64,000 nucleotides of DNA from Liolophura sinensis (lineage: Eukaryota > Mollusca > Polyplacophora > Chitonida > Chitonidae). Position 1 is the stretch's first letter. Each line of letters opens with the position of its first letter. The notes beneath the pieces are model-generated. The model made no database searches. It saw only the letters and a list, made by a program, of their open reading frames with translations, and had not been told where the DNA came from. Below are positions 33,701 to 64,000 of this stretch, piece after piece. Made by a program: the position numbers and the translations under genes. The stretch covers positions 13,950,001 through 14,014,000 of the forward strand of contig NC_088307.1 in assembly GCF_032854445.1 (NCBI RefSeq). Reading direction: 5' to 3'.

Positions 33701-34769
33701 TTATTTCAGCGATATCGTGGCGAGAACTGTTTTTCTATGTGGAGTGACAGATAATTATTTGGCACTATAGTATGTACTCTTAGTATATATACCGATTTCT
33801 GGGACTATATATAGGATTATAGGTTTAGGACTTCAGAGTTGAAAAGACTATGCTACCCAGACTGTACAGAAAGTACAAGTGCCAAATCGTCTTTTTAATT
33901 GCTGTCAGTACATCTACTGTAGTAATTACAGAATAGCTGTGATATATATCAACCACAGAAAAGACTGTGGGATTTAGTGTTGAGAAAGCAAACGTGCATA
34001 TTGAAGAAATGTATGTACAATTCCACGTAATGTATACTTTGCATATATAAGTTTATCCCAGTTATTAAAGAAGCAGTTCACTATATTGGGTGTTGTTTTT
34101 GTTTATTTTGATTTGATTGTCGTTTACAGAGACTATACATGTATATACCAAAGAGTGATAGCAATTTAACGGTTTAAGCAGTTCAAACTTAACTGCATGT
34201 ATTTTTTTCTCCAATAGCCGACTTGTCACAATCGGTATCTTTTTTTCTGTTTTTACGCAATAAGTAATTTTCTGAGTAATTCCATTTCGACCCTAACTAC
34301 AGAAGTTTTTGCATGTACGAAAATTAATTAGCAATACCATATATGGTTGTAGGAACCTGCTCGGCAAGATTCGTGCAAAATGGATGTTAACGTTTCATTC
34401 CATTCTCGGCGAAAGCAGTTGTGACGGCATGGAAACGGAGTGTCCGGGGTAAACCACAAGGCTTTGGCAAGTTTCTAACGAAATTTAACAAACTTTACGC
34501 AAAGCTATCCACATAATATTGTAGCAAAGTGGCATTCAACGGACAGACTACGCTAGATGGGTATCGGAGGCTACTTAATGTCATAAGCACAAAGAGAAGT
34601 CACATCTCTATATGAGTATAATAGTTTAATTCACGTAAATATGTACATTCTTCTCTAGAAAAAAAGACCATCTCAGTATTTAGTTTACAGTTTTCAGCGA
34701 ATCACAAGAAGGATTACATGTATCATGCACCTACACGCCATCTTATTGGCTGTCTAATGTTGACTAAAT
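30719..34769. other. Intergenic DNA between ABHD2 and the WAP gene
   Basis: AT-rich and gene-poor. A 15-bp tandem array (TTGTGGTTTGGACAT, about six copies) lies at about 31,017-31,110. The repeat-3 tail is at about 33,670-33,725, and a short repeat shared with the WAP gene flank is at 34,448-34,490. An 86-codon frame at 31,474-31,734 and a 129-codon frame at 32,740-33,129 have no recognisable features. Confidence 0.45.
31017..31110. repeat. 15-bp tandem repeat
   Basis: About six imperfect copies of TTGTGGTTTGGACAT, mixing ATATT, GGATGTG and GGGCAT variants. Confidence 0.8.
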
Positions 34770-35104
34770 TTAGTGAGGCCCCTTCTGCGGTGACACACAA
34801 ACAAAAGGGCAATTTCCGTTCGCACAGTTCCTTGACAATTGGCAGCATTTTTGTCTGCCAGAACAATTAAAATCATGACTACACGAACGTCCACTAAGGG
34901 TACTGCTATCAATGACACGTCCGTTAAGGAGCGGACAATTTCCTGGTTTCACCAGCACCGGACGGGAACATGCCTTAGCACATCCATCAAAACAACAGAG
35001 TTCAATTCCGGGACACTCCGTGTCTGTTTGGCACAAGTCTGGGTGACATCCAGATCTCTCCCGTATGCCTGGAACTAAGTGTCGGCAGTTACCTGGCTTT
35101 GAAC
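34770..35104 (-). CDS. WAP protein terminal exon
   Basis: 111 codons, mature part only. KPGNC opens both modules, a hallmark of WAP domains, and each has the central adjacent CC pair. The TTG-initiated longer frame includes intron bases and should not be used. Confidence 0.85.
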
Positions 35105-38100
35105 CTGTAAGCAAAAACCATTTATTCGATTGTATACATTGTTGTCTAACTCCAGACTTAATCTGAAGAATTTTTCATTTATACGATGTGGGTTAGTTTT
35201 ATTGGTGAATTTAGGACAGTAGAGGACGTGGTAAACCACCAGCCTTCAGCAAGTTACTTACAAACTTTCCCGTCTGTGTTGTTTTGTAATACCCTAAACA
35301 TATCGGTGAAAGATAAGTATAGTCCTCAATCATTTATTTGTTTGTATACTTATTTTTTTTTTAAATTTTAGTCTTTGTGTGTGTGGAGGAAACCAATTTC
35401 GAAGTAGTAAACCATCGGCCTAGGGCAAGTTACATTGAAACTTTGAAATAAAACACACATACTAGCGGAAAGTAAGGTATCTTCAACGAACGTTAAGCAA
35501 AAGTCAATGAAATTAGTATAACAGACAGGGTGTAAAATGACCTCACTCAGACGTCTTGCGAAATGAGACACGCGGCCAACAAGACAATGTGTCTACGCCA
35601 CCCATTTGTTCTTTTTGTTGTTAATTGAGGTTAGTATACATATATAAATTACACTGCTCGCCTTAATGCCGTTAGCGGAGGAATGAACCGCGAGTTAACG
35701 GATTGTAGTGACCTGACAAATAAGATGTGTGTATTTGCGGAAATATATCTCAATGAGAGGGTTCCCTTCAGTTCATCGACTCACATATCACATTCGACAT
35801 TAACAATCTATATGTCACGGCTTGAATCAGATTTCTTAAACGAATATGTCGAGCGAGCGTTGATATATTTATTTATTTGATTGGTGTTTTACGCCGTACT
35901 CAGGAATATTTCACTTATACGAAGGCAGCCAGCATTATGGTGGGAGGAAACCAGGCGGGGCCCGGAGAAAACCCGCGACCATCCGCAGGTTACTGTCACA
36001 CAGAGAGCATTGAGACAATATGTATGTGTATACATATGAGCAAAAGCATTTGGAGGCACGTAGCCTGCTAAGGGATGCGAATCACAAGGTATTTACATAT
36101 GTTACATATCATAAATGTTACAATCATGCTTACTTTGGCTGCCTGGAAGTGTCTGCGCACCAGCAGTCGCCAGCTGTAACATATACACATAGCATGGTGT
36201 ATAATATGGATTAGCATACACATAACATGGTGTGTCAATTGGATAAGTATACACTTAGCATGGTGTATAATACGGATTAGCCTACACATGACATTATGTA
36301 TCACATGGATTACCATACACATAGCATGTTGTAAAATATGGATTAGCATACACATAACGTCGTGTATAATACGGATTAGCATGCACATAACATGGTGTAT
36401 CACATGGATTAGCATACACATAGCATGGTATATAATATGGATTAGCATACACATAACATGGTGTGTCACATGGATTAGCATACACACAACATGGTGTATC
36501 ACATGGATTAGCATACACATAGCATGGTGTATAATACGGATTAGCCTACACATGACATGGTGTATCACATGGATTAGTTCACACATAGCATGGTGTATAA
36601 TATGGATTAGCATACACATAACATGGTGTGTCACATGGATTAGCATACACACAACATGGTGTATCACATGGATTAGCATACACATAGCATGGTGTATAAT
36701 ACGAATTAGCCTACACATGACATGGTGTATCACATGGATTAGTACACACATAACATGGTGTATAATATGGATTAGCATACACATAACATGGTGTATCACA
36801 TGGATTAGCATACACATAGCATGGTGTATAATACGGATTAGCATACACATAACATGGTGTATCACATGGATTAGCATACACACAACATGGTGTATCACAT
36901 GGATTAGTATACAAATAACATTGTGTATCACATTGATTAGCATACACATAACATGGTGTATCACATGGATTAGTTTACTCATAGCATGGTGTATAATACG
37001 GATTAGCATACACATAACATGGTGTATTACATGGATTAGCATACACATAACATGGTGTATCACATGGATTAGCATACACATAACATGGTGTACCACTTGG
37101 ATAAGTATACACATAACATGGTGTATAATATGGATTAGCATGCACCTCACGTGGTGTATCACATGGATAAGCATACATATAACGTCGTGTATCACATGGA
37201 TTAACATACACATAACATGGTGTATCACATGGATTAGCATACACATAACATGATGTATCACATGGATTAGCATACACATAACATGGTGTATCACATGGAT
37301 TATCCTACACATGACATGGTGTATCACATGGATTAGCATACACATAACATGGTGTATCACACGGATTAGCATACACATAACATGGTGTACCACATGGATT
37401 AGCATACACATAACATGGTGTATCATATGGACATTTCTCGATAATATGATTTCATGAATGAATTAATAAAGGATATATAGTTAGACTGTTCTCGACGTGT
37501 AATGATAATTACACACCAATTAACACACCAATATTGCAGCGTGCAGGCGTTTTGCATGGCTGGGGTGTAAATGTGACATCGATTTATATATTTTTTTTTA
37601 CTTGATTGGTGTTTTACACCGTGCTCAAGAATATTTCACTTATACGACAGCGACCAGCATTATGGCGAGAGGAAACCGGGCAGAGACCGGACAGAGAGAA
37701 AAGCAGCCTAAGCTGGACTTGAACTCACAGCGACGGCATTTGTGAAAGGCTCCTAGGTCATAGCGCCGTTTTTGCACAGGAATTGATCTACATGTATGTG
37801 AAGCGTAAATAAAAAAAATAGTTTATTTATTTATTTAACTGAACGGTATTGACGCACTTCTGAATATTGTTTTATTTACTCTTCATCCCGTGAACTTAAT
37901 GACTACGACTAAAGCTAAGAGAAGATGCCTAAAATTTTGTCTGATTCGGCCGGTTTTGAAAACTGTCAAACCATTAGGGCCAATTTTTGGCTAAAATCAT
38001 TCTCATGGAATATTGATCTTCTCTAAATAAAACTTACTACGTTTACAGCAAAATTTACTAGGTACAACCAAATTATTCTCACCCAGTTGTTCCTCAGTAT

Positions 38101-38418
38101 ATCAAGGATAAGTAACCTAAGAACAGCAGCCTGAAGAATAGCTGTATTCTTAGTAATCTAGACGAAAGTCGATTGACCAGTTTGGTTGCAGAATCGAACT
38201 GAATTAAGGCTTTAAATCAGGAGGGTTGTTCGGTACCTGGCGAAGGTCGGTGGTAACCTTTGGCACTCCGGTTTCCACCAGGTAAACCTGAATAGCCATC
38301 TTATAAGTGAAAAGATCCACATTCCGGCGGTATAAGTCCACTGGTATATTAAATAAATAAATAAATAAATACTCACAGCTATTGAAAATACCAAGAGGAC
38401 AGACTTGACAAATTCCAT
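34770..38418 (-). CDS. Secreted two-domain WAP (four-disulfide core) protein
   Basis: The terminal exon 35104-34770 follows TTGCTTACAG and ends TAA. It encodes two WAP modules. The first (KPGNCRHLVPG...DLCQTDTECPGIELCCFDGC) has all eight Cys in WAP spacing. The second (KPGNCPLLNG...CSHDFNCSGRQKCCQ) lacks one N-side Cys but gains one near the end (CANGNCPFVC). The exon starts in phase 1. A candidate first exon at 38418-38373 encodes MEFVKSVLLVFSIAVS, a good signal peptide with a favourable ATCATGG start. The phase-1 donor (A/GTATTT) is weak; the better GTGAGT four bases upstream gives the wrong phase, so an unseen middle exon remains possible. WAP proteins are usually extracellular protease inhibitors, antimicrobials or, in molluscs, shell-matrix proteins (perlwapin type). 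Role here unknown. Confidence 0.6.
35225..35450. repeat. Short dispersed repeat, two copies next to the WAP exon
   Basis: GTAAACCACCAGCCTTCAGC-AAGTTACTTACAAACTTT at 35,229 and a diverged form (GTAAACCATCGGCCTAGGGC) at 35,405. A third copy is at 34,448-34,490, and a related GAAGGTCGGTGGTAACC form lies at 38,239-38,290. Probably fragments of one old SINE-like family. Confidence 0.55.
35866..35996 (-). repeat. SINE-1 copy, 3' half
   Basis: Reverse orientation: ATTTATTTATTTGATTGGTG, TACGCCGTACTCAGGAATAT, CCCGCGACCATCCGCAGGTT. Confidence 0.88.
36183..37430. repeat. 33-bp minisatellite array, about 38 copies
   Basis: Unit of 33 bp, for example CACATAACATGGTGTATCAC-ATGGATTAGCATA. Two main variants alternate (TATCACATGG and TATAATACGG). 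Part of the array repeats every five units (165 bp). Because 33 is divisible by three, and the unit has few stops in several frames, long open frames arise on both strands (452 codons on minus, 321 on plus). I treat these as artefacts. The array lies inside the proposed WAP gene intron. Confidence 0.95.
37593..37771 (-). repeat. SINE-1 copy, reverse, nearly complete
   Basis: CTTGATTGGTGTTTTACACC, ATTATGGCGAGAGGAAACC, and head remnants GAACTCACAGCGACGGCATT and GGCTCCTAGGTCATAGCGCC. Confidence 0.85.
38225..38372 (+). repeat. Diverged SINE-like fragment with (AAAT)n tail
   Basis: GAAGGTCGGTGGTAACCTTT, GGCACTCCGGTTTCC, ATCTTATAAGTGAAAAGATC, then AAATAAATAAATAAATA. It belongs to a family related in its tail to SINE-1 but with a different body. 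It abuts the candidate signal-peptide exon. Confidence 0.6.
38373..38418 (-). CDS. Candidate signal-peptide exon of the WAP gene
   Basis: A short exon encoding MEFVKSVLLVFSIAVS plus one base. The hydrophobic core is followed by small residues suited to signal peptidase. Linkage to the WAP exon rests on phase and gene order only. Confidence 0.4.
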
Positions 38419-38643
38419 GATAACTTTCAAACGAAGTTTTACTGTTTCAGAAATAAGGCTAATGTTTTGTATTATTGGCACGATATTTATTTCGCTCGTC
38501 CCGGAAATGTACTGCGTTTTCATTGTCGTTTCATTCCGTGTGAAATTGACGGTGTTTCAATCTAACCAATCATAACAAAGAATAACATGTCGTGAAAACA
38601 GGATACGGTTAATCCCCAGAGCCATATTATCCTGTTCCAGTAT

Positions 38644-39027
38644 TCAAAGATCAGTATGTGTGTCAGAATGTTTCAACGCATGTCTGTTGATGTAATTATC
38701 TGTTACGTTTCCGTGTTCAGCTCTGATTCTGACTGGTCGCCCCAAAGGCCACATGACCGTCACATGACACTTTTTTTCGTCGTCAGAGATATCGCCTGTC
38801 CTAACCATAACCTTATCAACCCAATGCTCTTCACATAGTTTCCCATTATTCGTAGTTGTACAAACTAACATTCTAACTCCATGTGTTGATATCGTCCAAT
38901 ATTTCTTTAACGTTAACTGTGCCAAAGTATGTTTGGCGCCAGCGTTGGCCGCACAAAATGTTGCCAAAGCTAATATCAGAGCACTTTCGGAGTAGTAGCT
39001 ATAGCGAGAACGAGTCACCATTGGCAA
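38644..39027 (-). CDS. Hypothetical small secreted protein (127 aa)
   Basis: A single open frame MPMVTRSRYSYYSESALILA... with a plausible signal sequence (SALILALATFCAANAGA). About 95 residues follow with three Cys, including VRMLVCTTTNNGKLCEEHW and DDEKKCHVTV, then a His/Asp-rich end. No family recognised. The start is the only Met before the hydrophobic segment besides Met3. The frame is longer than most chance frames nearby, but there is no splice or homology support, so it may be spurious. Confidence 0.3.
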   Translation of the reverse strand: MPMVTRSRYSYYSESALILALATFCAANAGAKHTLAQLTLKKYWTISTHGVRMLVCTTTNNGKLCEEHWVDKVMVRTGDISDDEKKCHVTVMWPLGRPVRIRAEHGNVTDNYINRHALKHSDTHTDL

Positions 39028-40024
39028 TAGTGTTAAATGGCAATATGGCTTCCCTTACATTAAGCAATCACAATGTTAAGAATTGCGTCAGTATATCGCC
39101 GCTATCATCGGAAGGCATCTAGAGCAATGAAACTGGAGGTTATATCAGAAAGAGAGAGACATTAAACACCCAATATTTAAAAAAAAAAATTCATTTTTTT
39201 TGTTTAGCCGTCGATGAAATGAACACACAAATAGAAAAAGACCTCAAGGAAATAAATTGTGAACAATGACATACACACAGTGGAATACTTGGGGCAAACC
39301 CTATCACGTGGCTGAATTAAAAAGGCGTCATCGGGGTATTCTACACTTATGTTCTTTCCGCTACTTGTCATATTCCACACATTCAAAGGAAACTGACATG
39401 ACGTGTTTTCTATTTCTGATAAACTAAAACTGTTTCACATATAATATGACGACGTTCAAGTTCGTGCCTGAAGGAATCAGGAGAGACTGAAAAAATCCTC
39501 GCCCCTCGTCAGGTACCTTGTTATAGTCGCATCCTAAGAGGCCCAACACCGAATTCCAGCCGTCGACCTCGATTGGCAAAAAGCCGATTGGATATGGCGA
39601 GCACAAAGGTTGATTCTGGCTTTTTTTTTCTGGTATTGCTTTTTCTATCAGTGTGAGCCGCCAGAATAATAGTTATCTCAAACTCTTAACAGAACGGAAA
39701 TGGACATATTTTACTTTGGAAATAGACAAACTAGCACAAACCACGGTTTTGATCTTTGACTTCTCTCGGTAAAGCCATGTACCACGTTTCAGACTGACAC
39801 AACAATCAAACACCTCCGAAAAACTGGCAAATTCAAACACAAGATAAAAATATGCATATTATAAAAAAAAACAACAACAATTAATCAAACGACCTTTAGG
39901 CCCTATTTTGAACTTGATATCTAGGTTGTCATCGTGATGCCATGTACCAAGTTGTGGTTCAATAAAATGAAACGTTTTGAAAAAGTCCAGAAAACTGATT
40001 CGTGACGGACTGGTGACGGGCTTA
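39028..40024. other. Intergenic DNA
   Basis: AT-rich, with A and T runs near 39,180 and 39,620. No gene or recognised repeat. Confidence 0.4.
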
Positions 40025-40185
40025 TATTTATGTATTCATTTGATAGGTACATGTATTTTATGCCGTACTCAAGAATATTTCACTTATACGACACCAACTG
40101 CATTATGGTAGGAGGAAACCGAACAGAGTCCTTGGGAAACCTACGACCATCCGCCGGTTGCTGACAGGTCTCTCCACGTATGACG
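40025..40185 (-). repeat. SINE-1 copy, 3' part
   Basis: TTTATGCCGTACTCAAGAAT, CACTTATACGACACCAACTG, ACGACCATCCGCCGGTTGC in reverse orientation. Confidence 0.85.
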
Positions 40186-40946
40186 GACTACAGGAAATAT
40201 TACATAGCTCTAGTATGATTGGATTTTGTCAAGTGGGAATTGCATTTCAACACCATTTAACACGATCATTCTATTAATTACATTTGATAATGTTTTATTT
40301 TCACATACAAAATCGTCAATCGCAGAAGAACCCCGGAAATAATCTGATTGTTTTCTGGTATAATAAACGAGAATTGGGTAGGCAAAAATTCGGGAATTTA
40401 TATGTATATACTTAACCCAATGAGACCACTAAATCCCTGTCCAAAAACTAACCCTCCCAAAGGCCAAACCTCGCCACTCCCTACACAACTGACACACATC
40501 TTAAACCCAGGCAATGTGTCTTAGAAAATAAATTTTATGTAGAGACATGGCTTAGTCCACAGCAAGAGTTCCCGCACCCCCTCTCCCCCAACCCCCACCG
40601 AGAACATCCTCTCACCCACCCACCTCCAATAAACCACAAGCTTAAAAGATACAAAACGATATATACAACACTTAGATTGAAAAATGACGTGCAATGGACA
40701 GTCCATTTTTTTCTGACAGGAGTTGTTATAGCCACAAATAATACAGTTTCTTGTCAATTATCAGTTCCTGAATTCACGCGTAATCAGAAGCTATATATGC
40801 TTGTTGTCTACATTATGATAATCCGTGTCAAAAGAAAAACTAATAACAGTGATTCTTGACTTCTTTGTGACATGTATTTTGCATACTGTTATACATTGGT
40901 CAAATATCATTTTAAGTCCATTAAATGTAGATCTCATACCTCTTAA

Positions 40947-41442
40947 AGTGACATGCTTGCCCAAATATTAGGTAATTCTGCGTTATTACAGACTGACATG
41001 AGTATCGGGTATTTTTCTCAACAAGTAAAAGTCACACGCTTTTCGCTAATTCCACATCCAGCATTGTACGTAAAGTGAATGTTTAACCTTTTATCAATGC
41101 TGTTTAAACCGCTGTACTCTGCATGCATCAATGTGTATCAATATTCGAAATTATCCGAGTTCGTCGACCGATCGAAAGTCGGTATCATAGGGAACTTTCC
41201 CAACGCTGCGCATATGCTTTGAGCCCTTCCGGTTGAGTATTAATGACGCAAATTGGCCCGCCCTCTTTATGTTGAATTCAAATAACGGCATGACTTCTCC
41301 GAGCTCATATAAACTACATTCTCAATGAACATTTTTTTATTTCAACGTGAGTAATTTAGTTTATGAACGAACTTTAAAGCTTCATTACGACGTCGCTCTC
41401 AGAATTTGCTTAAAAATCCCAATTTTGGGCCACCATGTCACT
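40947..41442 (+). mobile_element. TTAA-flanked MITE, copy A (496 bp)
   Basis: Inverted ends AGTGACATG...CATGTCACT, each side followed by TTAA (40,943-40,946 and 41,443-41,446). The inverted similarity continues as TGCCCAAA/TTTGGGCCACC. TTAA duplication is the signature of piggyBac-type transposition. It lies just downstream of the SCaMC stop codon and has no coding capacity. Confidence 0.75.
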
Positions 41443-41909
41443 TTAAAAACAACCCCGCTCTATTCCACATAAGTATCTTGGCATCACCTATGACCCATAT
41501 GATCTATGACCCATGACCTTTGAATAACATGATTTATACCCAAATGACTACATTTTGTTAAACCGAGACTAAGTAGTGTATACATGCGTTCTTCCAGGAA
41601 GTTTGCTCCTGTCGGTACAAAGCCATGTTGTCATCTGAAATTTCTGGAACAGTCAGTGGGGATTATATCTTCTGTCCAAGAGATGGCATAAAAACTCAGA
41701 CCTTTTCATTGGTAGGAAGGGAACTATTTTTTCCGATTTGACAATTAAACAACCGTATGGCCACAATGCAAAACGTGCGGCCGATACTGTGGTCATCCTC
41801 ATGGCGACCTTTAATCGTGAACCCCGATTATCAATGGAATTTCCTCCAAAAGCGGTATTCCTTCCGGTTGAAATAAAACTAGGTTTAGTCCTTATAGCGG
41901 AGGCCTGGG

Positions 41910-62401
<20,492 letters not shown>

Positions 62402-63603
62402 TATCCCTTTGTTGTAAAATGTCTCCTTTTCGAAACAAACTCAGTGTTCTTTAACAAGTTTTCGCCCAAGCGTTGCGGTGTATCTGAAAAGTCCAATGCT
62501 TCTAAACGAAAAGATGCTTCTACACAAGACACCGAGTCATGCGAGTCGTGAGTCCCGACAAAAGTTTAGGCAGAAAGCTTAACAGTCCATTCACGACGTC
62601 TGCATTTTTCCTCAATGTAGACAAAACTTTTCGATGACACAACTGTTATCAATATGATGTTGCCACCTTTGCGCCTTGTAACGAAATCCTTTCTTCGGTA
62701 AACTTATTTAGCTTTTCGCGTCACAAAAACTCATCAGCATAGCCGTATATAAGGTTACATACATGAGATCCCTAAAACGTTTGAGCCTCGATGTTGGGTG
62801 CCGTCTAGTGAGAATAAGGAAGACGCGGGTTTATCTATCCTGCTCTATTTGGGGTGGAACGAGTCAGTGAGCCCGGCTGCAAGGTCTCCGGCCTCACAGT
62901 CTACACACTCATTCACTTCAAACGATGGAATTTCTAGAGACCTACATTCTGTGTAACTGAACTGAGTTTTACTCGGTGTAAATTTTATGGCCAGCCATGG
63001 GAAATGAATCTTTTATTCTCTCAGAATACTTATATATATCTCTTCTGATGATATTTCTGATGGTTTACCTCTGAATACCAAATGGTTCACAGTGGCCTCC
63101 ATGGGATTAGTGATCAACGTCTTCTGAATCTATTCTGAATCGAATCAGGTATTCGTATACCAGCCGTCAACCAAGATGGACGTTCCAAGTCAATAATCGC
63201 AAGGCCAATTCCCAAAACGACGTTTAACACAAACCACCATACAACTAAGAAAGTATATAAAATACGAATTCAAGACCGAATCATGAAAAGAGAAGCAGTC
63301 AACAGTTTTCATTGACGTTGGAAAAGCTTAAGGTATTACTCAACACTTTGGGACTATGTTCTTCAGAAGCGCCTTGGTATCCTGAGAAGTTTTTACAAAA
63401 CATCAGCAATTCCTATTAGTACGGAAAAGTCATCAGATTTCAGTGATGCAGCAGGGAACACAGTCGATATTCTAGGCCTGACAACTCATATAGTCCGTGG
63501 ATTATTTCCAGATCGAATACAAAATACAGGTATCTCAGTCGCACTTTGATTGTAACAGTTCATAAAAGCACTATGTTGATGTGATAAACATGAATGCTTA
63601 CAC
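62402..63603. other. 5' flank of the SCaMC gene
   Basis: Should contain the minus-strand promoter and 5' UTR. No clear core promoter is identifiable; a CTTATATACGG stretch sits about 345 bp upstream of the ATG. It includes dispersed repeat X, copy 2, at 63,150-63,325. Confidence 0.4.
63150..63325. repeat. Dispersed repeat X, copy 2
   Basis: Same orientation and about the same length as 49,380-49,548. TCAATAATCGCAAGGCCAAT and AAAACGACGTTTAACACAAA are the best conserved blocks. Confidence 0.75.
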
Positions 63604-64000
63604 ATCCCCTAGTCATAGACACATATACATCCCCTAGCCATGGACATATGCATCCCCTAGTCATGGATACATATACATCCCCTAGTCATGGACACATATA
63701 GATCCCTAGCCATGGATACATATAAATCCCTAGCCATGGATACATATAAATCCCTAGCCATGGATACATATAAATCCCCTAGTCATGGATACATATACAT
63801 CCCCTAGCCATGGATACATATACATCCCCCAGCCATGGACACATATACATCCCCTAGCCATGGGTACATATACATCCCCTTGCCTTGGATACATTTAGAT
63901 CCCCTAGTCATGGATACATATACCTCCCCCAGCCATGGACACATATAAATCCCCTAGTCATGTTTGACATATACATCCCCTAGTCATGGACACATATACA
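63604..64000. repeat. 25-bp-class tandem repeat, continues past window end
   Basis: About 16 copies of CATCCCCTAGTCATGGACAC-ATATA with C/T, A/G and single-base length variants. Confidence 0.93.

Noticed and set aside
36068-37426. 452-codon open frame on minus and 321-codon frame on plus
   Set aside because: Both are read-through of a 33-bp satellite in several frames at once; no domain, no codon bias, and frame is kept only because 33 is divisible by three.
36183-37430. CRISPR-like regular array
   Set aside because: Units are head-to-tail with no unique spacers, and the window is eukaryotic.

Overview
This is a eukaryotic nuclear window of about 38-40% GC, with spliced genes, long introns and dense interspersed repeats. 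Two features point to a marine lophotrochozoan, most likely a mollusc (a brachiopod is possible). One is about 20 copies of a tRNA-headed SINE with an (AAATA)n-type tail. The other is a second tRNA-derived SINE ending in a GTTTAACGTCGTACTTAAC-like block. Species cannot be fixed from sequence alone.

Layout. (1) 1-2,672, minus strand: the 5' part of a gene encoding an acidic, Asn/Asp-rich N-terminus followed by sperm-tail PG-rich (SHIPPO/ODF3-like) repeats. Two exons are visible and the gene runs off the left edge. A Tc1/mariner-type MITE (TA target, 207 bp) abuts its 5' end. (2) 6,917-12,984, minus strand: a decayed Ty3/gypsy LTR retrotransposon inserted in a (TA)n tract. Its reverse transcriptase is interrupted by a separate insertion of about 1.6 kb (about 9,465-11,088). 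That insertion carries the N-terminus of a second transposon protein. (3) 15,967-25,782, plus strand: a complete eight-exon ABHD2 orthologue (406 aa, catalytic triad intact). Several of its introns are filled with minisatellites and SINEs. (4) 34,770-38,418, minus strand: a secreted two-WAP-domain protein with a candidate signal-peptide exon. The proposed intron holds a 1.25 kb array of a 33-bp minisatellite. (5) 38,644-39,027, minus strand: a possible small secreted protein. (6) 41,910-62,401, minus strand: a complete ten-exon calcium-dependent mitochondrial ATP-Mg/phosphate carrier (SCaMC, SLC25A23/24/25 family; 465 aa; four EF-hands plus three carrier repeats). Its first intron is about 12.1 kb. 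(7) 63,604-64,000: a 25-bp-class tandem repeat running off the right edge.

The genes are not an operon and show no shared pathway. I rebuilt exon structures by matching reading frame, intron phase and GT/GC...AG sites. ABHD2 closes to 1,221 nt and SCaMC to 1,398 nt, each exactly divisible by three with one terminal stop, which is strong internal support.

I found no previously undescribed multi-gene system. The most interesting material is the repeat biology: a nested retroelement with mismatched termini, TTAA-flanked MITEs in opposite orientation around the 3' exons of SCaMC, a 165-bp higher-order structure in the 33-bp array, and several uncharacterised dispersed repeats.
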